From assembly GCA_002329155.1 (NCBI GenBank), contig DCXY01000030.1, forward strand, positions 71,385 through 78,372: a stretch of 6,988 nt of DNA, given 5' to 3'. The translations under genes were made by a program, and so were the position numbers. The first letter of the stretch is position 1; every line of letters begins with the position of its first letter. This document shows, piece after piece, positions 1-5,886 of this stretch. Under the pieces are notes generated by a model that was given only the letters and a program-made list of their open reading frames with translations, made no database searches and was not told the DNA's origin. The stretch comes from Stenotrophomonas sp. UBA2124. GTDB taxonomy: Bacteria; Pseudomonadota; Gammaproteobacteria; Xanthomonadales; Xanthomonadaceae.

Positions 1-532
1 GCAGCGGCGGGTCCAGCGCCAGTGCCCGGGCCAGGCCGGCGCGCTTGCGCATGCCGCCGGACAGCTGCGAGGGCAGCTTGTTGATGGCATCGGCGGGCAG
101 GCCGGCCAGCTTCACCTTCAGCAGGGCCAGTTCGTACTGCCAGCGTTCCTCAAGCTCGGGGTGGTGCTCCTTCAGCGGCACCTGCACGTTCTCGCCAACG
201 GTCAGCGAGGAGAACAGGGCGCCGTCCTGGAACAGCACGCCGGTATTGCGTTCGATCTGCAGGCGGTCGGCAGGGTCTTCGGAGCGGGCATCCACGCCGA
301 ACACCTCGATCTGGCCTTCGTCCGGGTGGCGCAGGCCGAGGATGGAGCGCATCAGCACCGACTTGCCGGTGCCCGAGCCGCCGACCACGCCGAGGATTTC
401 GCCGCGGCGCACGTCCAGGTCCAGGCCTTCATGCACGGTCTGGCTGCCGAAGCGGTTGACCAGCCCGCGGACCTGGATGGCCAGTTCCGGGGTATCGGTA
501 TCGGTATCGTTGCGGCGGGAGGAAAGTGCCAT
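1..532 (-). CDS. MlaF-like ABC transporter ATP-binding protein (3' part beyond window)
   Basis: This is the ATPase subunit of an MCE/Mla-type phospholipid ABC importer at the cytoplasmic face of the inner membrane. The visible 177 residues begin MALSSRRNDT. They contain a Walker A motif GGSGTGKS (51-58), a Q-loop glutamine in LFQDGALF (about Q102), and the ABC signature LSGGMRKR (157-164). The reading stops at LALDPPL, just before the expected Walker B/LDEP motif, so the gene is cut by the left edge rather than broken. The MRKR after the signature is typical of the MlaF subfamily. The ATG lies 2 bases past the TGA of the permease gene and has no clear Shine-Dalgarno of its own, which suggests translational coupling. 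The N-terminal DTDTDT is encoded by a small tandem repeat. An MCE (MlaD-like) gene is expected downstream outside the window. Family is near certain; the exact transported lipid is inferred. Confidence 0.93.
   Translation of the reverse strand, partial: MALSSRRNDTDTDTPELAIQVRGLVNRFGSQTVHEGLDLDVRRGEILGVVGGSGTGKSVLMRSILGLRHPDEGQIEVFGVDARSEDPADRLQIERNTGVLFQDGALFSSLTVGENVQVPLKEHHPELEERWQYELALLKVKLAGLPADAINKLPSQLSGGMRKRAGLARALALDPPL
491..508. repeat. Three tandem copies of hexamer GGTATC
   Basis: Three exact head-to-tail copies of GGTATC lie inside the first codons of the mlaF-like gene. Read on the minus strand they are GATACC, encoding Asp-Thr three times near residues 9-14. Because the unit is six bases, gain or loss of a copy would keep the frame and only change the length of the disordered N-terminus. 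Confidence 0.85.
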
Positions 533-534
533 CG

Positions 535-1656
535 TCACCAGCCCATGTGCATGAACCACAACGCGGCCAGCGCGTCGAGGATGATGACCAGCGAAATGGT
601 CTGGACCACGCTGGAGGTGGTGCGCTCGCCCACCGACTGCGCGGTGCCTTCCACCTTCAGCCCTTCCAGGCAGCCGATCAGGCCGATGATCAGCGCGAAC
701 ACCGGCGCCTTGGCCATGCCCACCAGGAAATGCCGCAGCTGCATGGTTTCGTGCATGCGTGCCAGGTACATCTGCGGTGGGATGTCCAGGTCGAACGCGC
801 CGACGGTGACGCCGCCGGCCAGGCCGGCCAGCATGGCGATGAAGGTGAGCAGCGGCAACATCACCAGCAGCGCGACCACGCGCGGCAGCACCAGCAGGTC
901 CACCGGGTCCATGCCCAGGGTCTGGATGGCGTCTATCTCCTCGCGCGCCTTCATCGCACCGATCTGCGCGGTGAAGGCGCTGGCGGTGCGCCCGGCCAGC
1001 ACGATGGCGGTGAGCAGCACCGCGAACTCGCGCAGGAAGGCGATGCTGACCAGCTCGACCACATAAATTTCCGCGCCGAAATCACGCAGGATGGTGGAGC
1101 CGAGGAAGGCGATGACCGCACCCACCAGATACGACAGCAGGGCCACCAGCGGCACCGCGTTGAGGCCGACTTCCTCCATCTGGTTGACCGCGGCGGTCAT
1201 GCGGAAGCGGCGCGGCTGGCGCACCAGGCGCGCCAGCTTGCTCAGGTTCTCGCCCAGGAAGCTGACCAGCACCACGATGTTGCGGCCGATGGCCTGCACC
1301 GAGCGGCCCAGCCGCTCCAGTGCCGCGGCCACGCCGAAATCACGCTGCGGCTTGGGGCGCTCGTCGGCCACTTCGTCGATGGTGCAGACCAGCGCCTGGT
1401 GCTCGTCGCGGAAATGCAGGTCCTGTTCGCCCAGCTTGGCCTTGTGCGCGAAGCGTAAGAGCAGCAGTACGCCGGCCGAATCGAGCTGGTCGATGTGCCG
1501 CGCGTCGATCGCGCTGACCGACGCGTGCACGCCCTTCAGTGCTTCCATCGCACGCACGATGGTGGACAACGTCCAACTGCCGGCAAGCCGCAGTTGACCG
1601 TCGGCGCCGGCATCGGCTGTACAGCTGGGCGGAGTGGTGTCTGTCATCGTTGCCAT
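535..1656 (-). CDS. STAS-MlaE fusion: lipid ABC transporter permease
   Basis: This is the permease of an MCE/Mla-type lipid transporter in the inner membrane, which pairs with the ATPase encoded immediately downstream. With the start used here (MATMTDTTPP) it is 373 residues. Residues about 20-100 form a STAS domain like MlaB, with the helix motif LDSAG (58-62) whose serine sits where MlaB-type STAS domains carry their conserved Ser/Thr. A linker follows, then a MlaE/YrbE domain from about 150 to the end. That domain has about five hydrophobic segments, the conserved block AGRTASAFTAQIGAMKAREE starting near 221, and a C-terminal EGTAQSVGERTTSSVVQ block. In E. coli MlaB is a separate protein of about 97 residues; here the two are fused. 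Other in-frame starts lie at 1680 and 1647. I chose 1656 because a TATTCT -10-like element ends 9 bases before it, which would leave the 1680 ATG untranscribed. None of the starts has a good Shine-Dalgarno, so the start is uncertain. Confidence 0.92.
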   Translation of the reverse strand: MATMTDTTPPSCTADAGADGQLRLAGSWTLSTIVRAMEALKGVHASVSAIDARHIDQLDSAGVLLLLRFAHKAKLGEQDLHFRDEHQALVCTIDEVADERPKPQRDFGVAAALERLGRSVQAIGRNIVVLVSFLGENLSKLARLVRQPRRFRMTAAVNQMEEVGLNAVPLVALLSYLVGAVIAFLGSTILRDFGAEIYVVELVSIAFLREFAVLLTAIVLAGRTASAFTAQIGAMKAREEIDAIQTLGMDPVDLLVLPRVVALLVMLPLLTFIAMLAGLAGGVTVGAFDLDIPPQMYLARMHETMQLRHFLVGMAKAPVFALIIGLIGCLEGLKVEGTAQSVGERTTSSVVQTISLVIILDALAALWFMHMGW

Positions 1657-1665
1657 CTGCGGCGG

Positions 1666-1671
1666 AGAATA
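1666..1671 (-). promoter_or_regulatory. Possible -10 element of the mlaE-mlaF operon
   Basis: On the minus strand TATTCT (4 of 6 matches to TATAAT) lies 9 bases before the ATG at 1656, so transcription would start within 2-3 bases of that codon. No convincing -35 box is seen. An alternative is an extended -10, TGC-AATACT, with its hexamer at 1697-1702, giving a leader of about 35 bases. Low certainty. Confidence 0.3.
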
Positions 1672-1717
1672 CCCTGTCATCCGTCGAACCCGGATGAGTA
1701 TTGCATCCGCTTCAGGC

Positions 1718-1723
1718 GATACT
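1718..1723 (+). promoter_or_regulatory. Possible -10 element of the thrE-like gene
   Basis: GATACT (4 of 6 to TATAAT) ends exactly 7 bases before the ATG at 1731, the spacing expected if the transcript begins at or one base before the start codon. No Shine-Dalgarno is present between it and the ATG. The -35 region is weak. The same bases read on the other strand give TAGTAT, so the divergent promoters may overlap here. Confidence 0.35.
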
Positions 1724-1730
1724 AGCGCGC

Positions 1731-2996
1731 ATGTCTGCCGAAACCCTTGCTCCTGCCCCCAACCGGGCCACCTATGCGCAACGTGTGGCCTTCGTTTCGG
1801 AGATGGCCGGGCGCCTGCACAGCTATGGCACCACCGCCCAGCGCCTTGAAGCAGCGGTGGTGGCCCTGTCCCAGCGGCTGGACCTGGATTGTGAGCCGTG
1901 GTCCAACCCGACCGGGCTGATCCTGAGCTTCAGCGACCCCACCCGCGCCATCGGCTCCAGTGACATTACCCGGGTGATCCGCCTGGGGCCGGGTGATACC
2001 GACCTGCACAAGCTGGCCATGGCCGACCAGATCGCCGATGCGGTGGCCGGCGGGCGCATGAGCATCGCCCAAGGCCACACGGCGCTGCGCCAGCTGGACA
2101 AGGACCCTGGCCTGGCCGGCAAGGTGCAGGCGCTGCTGTCCTTCAGCCTGGGCTCGGCCGGCGTGGCGGGCCTGTGGAAGCTGCCGTGGCTGGACATCGC
2201 CACTGCCGGCGTCACCGGCCTGCTGATCGGCCTGATGCTGTTCTATACCGACCGCCGCGTGGCCACGCGCGAAGCCAGTGAGGCGCTGGCGGCGTTGCTG
2301 GCTGGTTTCGTGGCGGTGCTGGTGGCAACCTTCATCGGGCCGCTGAATCTCAATTCCACCATCATCGCCTCGCTGGTGGTGTTGCTGCCGGGTATGGCGC
2401 TGACCAATGCGGTCAATGAGCTGGCCAGCCAGCACTGGGTATCGGGCACGGCGCGTTTTGCCGGCGCGCTGACCACCATCATGAAACTCACCGTGGGCGC
2501 GATGATCGCGGTGACGCTGACGCAGGTAATGGGCCTTGAGCCCATCGTGAAGGCGTCACGGCCGCAGTCGAGCTGGGTGGAATGGGGCGCGGTGCTGGTG
2601 GCCTCGTTCGCCTTCGCCATGCTGTTCCGGGCCAGCAAGCGGGATTACCCGTGGGTAATGCTGGCCTCGGTGGCCGGTTATGCCATTTCCCGTTATGGCG
2701 GGCTGCTGTGGGGCGGGCCGGCGGGTATTTTCCTGGCGGCCATGGTGCTTACCGCCGCTGGTAATCTGTTTGGGCGGCTGGCCAAACGCCCGGGTGCCAT
2801 CGTGCGCCTGCCGGGCATCATCATGCTGGTGCCCGGCAGTACCAGCCTGCGCGGCGTGCTGAGCCTGATCCAGCAGCAGAATGTAACGGTTGGGGAATCG
2901 GCCCTGCTGACCGTGGTGAATGTGGTGATGGCGCTGGTGGCCGGCCTGCTGTTTGGCAACCTGCTGGTGCCGGCGCGCAAAAACCAGAATCTTTGA
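1731..2996 (+). CDS. Threonine/serine exporter family protein (fused ThrE/YjjP-YjjB type)
   Basis: This is a predicted inner-membrane amino-acid exporter of the ThrE family, 421 residues. The N-terminal DUF1212 domain (about 15-250) starts with a soluble part carrying the family-like AGRLHSYGTTAQRLE (26-40) and HKLAMADQIADAV (93-105). Membrane helices begin near 137. The block LLPGMALTNAVNELASQHW (218-236) is a family hallmark. The C-terminal ThrE_2 domain (about 285-413) holds further helices and LPGIIMLVPGS (360-370). About nine to ten hydrophobic segments are seen in total. E. coli makes the two halves as separate proteins (YjjP and YjjB); Corynebacterium ThrE is fused, as here. The ATG at 1731 is preferred; a TTG at 1701 would add ten residues. 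The gene stands alone, divergent from the Mla-like operon, and ends at a strong terminator. In other bacteria related pairs export succinate, so the substrate here is uncertain. Confidence 0.9.
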   Translation: MSAETLAPAPNRATYAQRVAFVSEMAGRLHSYGTTAQRLEAAVVALSQRLDLDCEPWSNPTGLILSFSDPTRAIGSSDITRVIRLGPGDTDLHKLAMADQIADAVAGGRMSIAQGHTALRQLDKDPGLAGKVQALLSFSLGSAGVAGLWKLPWLDIATAGVTGLLIGLMLFYTDRRVATREASEALAALLAGFVAVLVATFIGPLNLNSTIIASLVVLLPGMALTNAVNELASQHWVSGTARFAGALTTIMKLTVGAMIAVTLTQVMGLEPIVKASRPQSSWVEWGAVLVASFAFAMLFRASKRDYPWVMLASVAGYAISRYGGLLWGGPAGIFLAAMVLTAAGNLFGRLAKRPGAIVRLPGIIMLVPGSTSLRGVLSLIQQQNVTVGESALLTVVNVVMALVAGLLFGNLLVPARKNQNL

Positions 2997-3038
2997 TTGT
3001 GCCGATTCTGTTCGGCGGTTTTGCCGGATGAGGGATTC

Positions 3039-3074
3039 AAATGAAAACGCCGGCATCAGCCGGCGTTTTCATTT
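3039..3074. terminator. Bidirectional intrinsic terminator between thrE-like gene and hns-like gene
   Basis: A perfect 16-base-pair inverted repeat with a 4-base loop (ATCA): AAATGAAAACGCCGGC at 3039-3054 pairs with 3059-3074. The GC-rich inner stem CGCCGGC is flanked by AAAA on one side and TTTT on the other, so each strand shows a GC-rich stem followed by a T-rich tract. It sits 42 bases after the exporter stop and 32 bases after the hns-like stop, between convergent genes. Confidence 0.9.
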
Positions 3075-3106
3075 CCCGTCGCAGGCGGGGCCCGCGCGTG
3101 ATGCGA

Positions 3107-3478
3107 TTACTTCTGGATCAGGAAATCCTCGACCTTGCGGCCCTTCGAGGTGAACTCGGCCAGCCAGCGCGGCTGCTTGCCACGGCCGGTCCAGGTTTCT
3201 TCCGGGTTGGCCGGGTTGCGGTACTTCGGGGCCACCTTGGGCAGGGTGCGACCGGTCTTGCCGGTGCCCTTGGCTGCCTTGGTGGCGCGCGCGGCCTTGG
3301 GGGTGCCGGCGCCGAACAGTTCCTCGATGGTATAGCCGGCCTTCTTGGCGGCGGCAGTCAGCTGGGCACGGACCTTGGTGATCGGCTGGCGCTTGGCGAC
3401 GACGGTTTTGCGCTTCTGCGCATCACGGATGAGGGCGCCCAGTTCTTTGGCAGAAAGGCCGGACAGGTCAATGCTCAT
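3107..3478 (-). CDS. H-NS family nucleoid-associated protein (xanthomonad XvH-NS type)
   Basis: This is a small DNA-binding protein of the H-NS histone family, expected to bind AT-rich DNA and silence genes. It has 123 residues from MSIDLSGL. Residues 1-48 look helical and charged (SAKELGALIRDAQKRK) and fit the oligomerisation region. Residues about 56-84 are a flexible Ala/Lys/Gly-rich linker. The C-terminal H-NS domain (about 85-121) has YRNPANPEETWTGRGKQP (86-103), where TGRGKQP is the AT-hook-like minor-groove motif, and W105 follows. GGAG lies 10 bases before this ATG and 7 bases before a TTG directly upstream (3481), so one extra residue is possible. The gene has its own promoter and is flanked by terminators on both sides, indicating a monocistronic unit. 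Family assignment is firm; the regulated genes cannot be told from here. Confidence 0.94.
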   Translation of the reverse strand: MSIDLSGLSAKELGALIRDAQKRKTVVAKRQPITKVRAQLTAAAKKAGYTIEELFGAGTPKAARATKAAKGTGKTGRTLPKVAPKYRNPANPEETWTGRGKQPRWLAEFTSKGRKVEDFLIQK

Positions 3479-3538
3479 CAATCAATTACTCCAGGAAATG
3501 GGTGAAAAGAGGGTGGGCCATTCCTTGGCAGCGGTAAA

Positions 3539-3568
3539 AGCATACCGGGCCAGATACATGGTTGACAA
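3539..3568 (-). promoter_or_regulatory. Sigma70-type promoter of the hns-like gene
   Basis: On the minus strand TTGTCA (3563-3568, 5 of 6 to consensus) and TATGCT (3539-3544, 4 of 6) are 18 bases apart. The predicted transcript start near 3532 gives a leader of about 54 bases that includes the GGAG ribosome-binding site. The surrounding DNA is more AT-rich than its neighbours, which would suit autoregulation by an H-NS protein, but that is inference. Confidence 0.6.
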
Positions 3569-3605
3569 ACCAATTAGCGTATTCAGCGTGAGGCCGGAAT
3601 GAAAG

Positions 3606-3627
3606 CGGCCGGGATATTCCCCGGCCG
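3606..3627 (-). terminator. Intrinsic terminator after proS
   Basis: CGGCCGGG (3606-3613) pairs with CCCGGCCG (3620-3627) around a 6-base loop, directly after the proS stop codon. On the minus strand the stem is followed by CTTTCATT, a short and imperfect T-tract. It separates proS from the hns-like promoter downstream. Confidence 0.7.
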
Positions 3628-3633
3628 TTTAGA

Positions 3634-5328
3634 TTACCCCGTGATTCTGGCCAGTACCGCGGCCTTGTCGAGATTGTCAGCCTCGCTGGCGCTGCGTGCC
3701 CGATATTCAAACGTACCCGCTGCCAGGCCGCGTTCGGAAACCACGATGCGGTGCGGGATGCCAATCAGCTCCATATCGGCAAACATCGCGCCCGGGCGCA
3801 GGCCGCGGTCGTCCAGCACCGCATCCACGCCGGCAGCCTGCAGTTCGGCCAGCAGCGCCTCGGCGGCGGCGGTGACGGCCGCATCCTGCTTCGGGTTGAT
3901 CATGCACACCACCGCCTGCCAGGGCGCCATCGCCACCGGCCAGATGATGCCGGCATCGTCGTGATTCTGTTCGATGGCCGCAGCGACAATGCGCGAAATG
4001 CCGATGCCGTAGCAGCCCATGGCCATTACCGCGGCCTTGCCGTTTTCATCCAGCACGGTGGCTTTCAGCGCCTCGGCATATTTGCGGCCCAACTGGAATA
4101 CATGGCCCACCTCGATACCACGGGCCAGTTTCAGCTCACCGCCATCACGGGCGCGGTCGCCGGCCACCACATTGCGGATATCGGCCACTTCCGGTTCGGC
4201 CAGGTCACGGCCCCAGTTCACACCGGCAATATGGAAGCCCTTTTCATTGGCGCCCACCACGAAATCGGCCATGGCGGCCACTTCACGGTCAGCCACCACC
4301 CGGATGGGCCTGCGCGGATTCAACGGGCCAAGAAAACCCGGCTCGCTGCCCAGATAATCGGCAATCTCCGCTTCGCTGGCCATGCGGTAATCGGCCATGC
4401 CCGGCACCTTGGCCAGCTTGATTTCATTGATCTCGTGGTCGCCGCGCACCAGTGCCAGCACGAAATCATTCTCCGCGCTCATCAGTGCGACCGACTTGAC
4501 CGTACGCAGCAGGGCGATGCCCATCAGCGCGGCCACGTCCTCGCAGGTTTTCTGGATGGGGGTGTCGATCTTGCGCAATGCCTCGCTGGCCGCGCCGCGC
4601 GGGGCCGGGTCGGCAGCGATGGCGGCTTCCACGTTGGCCGCATACTCCGAGCCGGTGGAGAATGCCAGCGCATCCTCGCCCGATTCGGCGATGACGTGGA
4701 ATTCCTGCGAGGCGTCGCCGCCGATGGCGCCCGAATCGGCCTGCACCGCGCGGAATTCCAGCCCCAGGCGGGTGAAAATGCGGGTGTAGGCGGCCTTCAT
4801 GTTTTCGTATTCGGCCACCAGGCTGGCGTCATCCAGGTGGAAGGAATAAGCGTCCTTCATCAGGAATTCGCGCGCGCGCATCACGCCGAAACGCGGCCGG
4901 GTTTCATCGCGGAACTTGGTCTGGATCTGGTAGAAATTGACCGGCAGCTGCTTGTAACTGGACAGCTCCTGGCGCGCGAAATCGGTGACCACTTCCTCGG
5001 CGGTGGGGCTGTAGCAGTATTCCTGCTCCTTGCGGTCCTTGATTTTCAGCAGCTGGCCGCCGAACTTTTCCCAGCGCCCGGTTTCTTCCCACAGTTCCTT
5101 GGGCTGGATGGTCGGCATCAGCATTTCCACCGCGCCGGCACGGTTCATTTCCTCGCGGACAATGGTTTCCACCTTGCGCAGCACGCGCAGGCCCAGCGGC
5201 GACCAGGTGTACAGGCCCGAGGCCAGCTTGCGGATCATGCCCGCGCGCAGCATCAGCCGGTGGCTGACCAGCTCGGCGTCGGCAGGGGTTTCCTTGGTGG
5301 TGTGCAGGTGGTAGCTGGAAAGACGCAT
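3634..5328 (-). CDS. proS: Prolyl-tRNA synthetase, bacterial type with editing domain
   Basis: Charges tRNA-Pro with proline in the cytoplasm. It has 564 residues, close to E. coli ProRS (572). The class II catalytic core shows motif 1 near LMPTIQP (70-76), a TAEE loop (109-112), motif 2 RDETRPRFGVMRAREF (140-155), and motif 3 GCYGIGISRIVAAAIEQ (438-454). Between motifs 2 and 3 lies the YbaK-like INS editing domain (about 225-380). It includes TVKSVALM (276-283) with the lysine needed for deacylating Ala-tRNA-Pro in E. coli, the GFLGPLN loop, and GFHIAGVNWGRD with the conserved histidine. The anticodon-binding domain fills the C-terminus from about 465. The start MRLSSYHLHTTKE matches where homologues begin. 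An upstream in-frame start at 5415 would add 29 residues of non-conserved sequence and is rejected. No Shine-Dalgarno precedes the ATG; the leader just before it is C-rich. All key catalytic and editing residues I can check are present. Confidence 0.98.
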   Translation of the reverse strand: MRLSSYHLHTTKETPADAELVSHRLMLRAGMIRKLASGLYTWSPLGLRVLRKVETIVREEMNRAGAVEMLMPTIQPKELWEETGRWEKFGGQLLKIKDRKEQEYCYSPTAEEVVTDFARQELSSYKQLPVNFYQIQTKFRDETRPRFGVMRAREFLMKDAYSFHLDDASLVAEYENMKAAYTRIFTRLGLEFRAVQADSGAIGGDASQEFHVIAESGEDALAFSTGSEYAANVEAAIAADPAPRGAASEALRKIDTPIQKTCEDVAALMGIALLRTVKSVALMSAENDFVLALVRGDHEINEIKLAKVPGMADYRMASEAEIADYLGSEPGFLGPLNPRRPIRVVADREVAAMADFVVGANEKGFHIAGVNWGRDLAEPEVADIRNVVAGDRARDGGELKLARGIEVGHVFQLGRKYAEALKATVLDENGKAAVMAMGCYGIGISRIVAAAIEQNHDDAGIIWPVAMAPWQAVVCMINPKQDAAVTAAAEALLAELQAAGVDAVLDDRGLRPGAMFADMELIGIPHRIVVSERGLAAGTFEYRARSASEADNLDKAAVLARITG

Positions 5329-5373
5329 GGGTGGGGTTTCGCAGAACGGCGGACTGCCTATTTTGCCAGCCCT

Positions 5374-5425
5374 GCCGCCCACTTGGGGCGGCGATGTGCC
5401 CTGGCGGCCCTGCACAGGCCGCCAG
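5374..5425. other. Two GC-rich hairpins between DUF4124 gene and proS
   Basis: The first hairpin is CTGGCGGCC (5401-5409) with its perfect complement at 5417-5425 and a 7-base loop, 5 bases after the DUF4124 stop. The second is GCCGCCC (5374-5380) with 5386-5392 and a 5-base loop. Neither is followed by a T-run on the minus strand. They may form a Rho-independent-like stop of reduced strength, stabilise the upstream mRNA end, or shape the proS leader. Structure is seen; function is unknown. Confidence 0.55.
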
Positions 5426-5430
5426 ATGGC

Positions 5431-5805
5431 TTATTTCTTGTCGGCCGGCTTGCAGTACACGGCCACCGCGGCCTCGGACAGCTTGCGCTGGGCCGCGCGC
5501 TGGCCGTCGTCCAGGGTCTGGTCCGGCTTGCCGTCGCCATCGGTGTCGCGCATCACCGGGCCGCCACCGTCCAGCAGCTCCAGGTTCTTGCGTGAGGACA
5601 GGCATTCCGGGGACTCCACCGCCGCGCCTTCCGTGGCCGGGGCCATCGGCACGCCGGAATTGCTGATCTGCCGGGTTTCATACTTCTGCCCCACCGGTGG
5701 GCGCTCGGAATACTGGGTGACGCCGTTGGCGTCCTTCCACTTGTACAGCGGGCCGGCGCTGGCGGCGCCAGCAAGCAGGAGCAGGCAGAGGGGCAGGGCA
5801 CGCAT
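5431..5805 (-). CDS. Exported DUF4124 domain protein
   Basis: A small predicted periplasmic protein of 124 residues with no known enzymatic role. Residues 1-17 are a typical signal peptide (MRALPL, a leucine-rich core, cleavage after ASA); no lipobox is present. The DUF4124 domain follows at once: LYKWKDANGVTQYSERPP (20-37), the usual Tyr-x-Trp-x-Asp-x-x-Gly pattern. The C-terminal part is not typical of the domain and includes DTDGDGKPD (87-95), which resembles the calcium loop of dockerins and thrombospondin type 3 repeats. It also has two cysteines (C68, C118) that could form a disulfide. The start has a good ribosome-binding site, GGAG 5 bases before the ATG, and a promoter upstream. proS lies about 100 bases downstream on the same strand and might be partly co-transcribed despite the hairpins. 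Family is confident; function unknown. Confidence 0.9.
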   Translation of the reverse strand: MRALPLCLLLLAGAASAGPLYKWKDANGVTQYSERPPVGQKYETRQISNSGVPMAPATEGAAVESPECLSSRKNLELLDGGGPVMRDTDGDGKPDQTLDDGQRAAQRKLSEAAVAVYCKPADKK

Positions 5806-5838
5806 GGCAACTCCGGACAGGGGACAGGGCAAAGGGCG

Positions 5839-5867
5839 ATTGCAGCACCCGGTGACGGGGCTGGCAA
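5839..5867 (-). promoter_or_regulatory. Sigma70-type promoter of the DUF4124 gene
   Basis: On the minus strand TTGCCA (5862-5867, 5 of 6 to consensus) is 17 bases from TGCAAT (5839-5844, 4 of 6). The predicted start near 5832 leaves a leader of about 27 bases containing the GGAG site. It overlaps the pssA promoter on the opposite strand. Confidence 0.5.
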
Positions 5868-5879
5868 GTCGATTAAACT
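5852..5879 (+). promoter_or_regulatory. Promoter of pssA, apparently giving a leaderless transcript
   Basis: GTGACG (5852-5857, 4 of 6 to TTGACA) is 16 bases from TAAACT (5874-5879, matching TANNNT). The -10 ends 7 bases before the pssA ATG, so the transcript would begin at or next to the start codon. No Shine-Dalgarno lies between the -10 and the ATG. Confidence 0.5.
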
Positions 5880-5886
5880 GCCCGGT

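Noticed and set aside
161..1458. Overlapping plus-strand open frames opposite the mlaF/mlaE-like genes
   Set aside because: They are GC-driven shadows, His/Gln/Arg-rich, opposite well-recognised ABC transporter genes.
1722..2435. Minus-strand open frame opposite the exporter gene
   Set aside because: Low-complexity Gln/His/Gly-rich translation with no domain; the plus strand encodes a clear ThrE-family protein.
3001..3027. Small hairpin CGGC/GCCG with a T-rich loop after the exporter stop as a terminator
   Set aside because: The stem is only four base pairs with no T-tract after it; the strong terminator at 3039-3074 makes it unnecessary.
3562..3585. Perfect plus-strand TTGACA at 3562-3567 as a promoter
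   Set aside because: The best -10-like hexamer (TATTCA at 3580) is only 12 bases away, and only the minus-strand proS and its terminator lie downstream. The overlapping minus-strand promoter of the hns-like gene explains these bases better.
5329..5415. N-terminal extension of proS to the upstream start at 5415
   Set aside because: The 29 added residues overlap the hairpin region and do not resemble ProRS N-termini, which begin at the MRLSSYHLHTTKE position.
3751..5595. Long plus-strand open frame of 614 codons opposite proS
   Set aside because: It is a shadow of proS: His/Gln/Gly-rich composition, no recognisable domain, and the minus strand encodes a full ProRS with all motifs.
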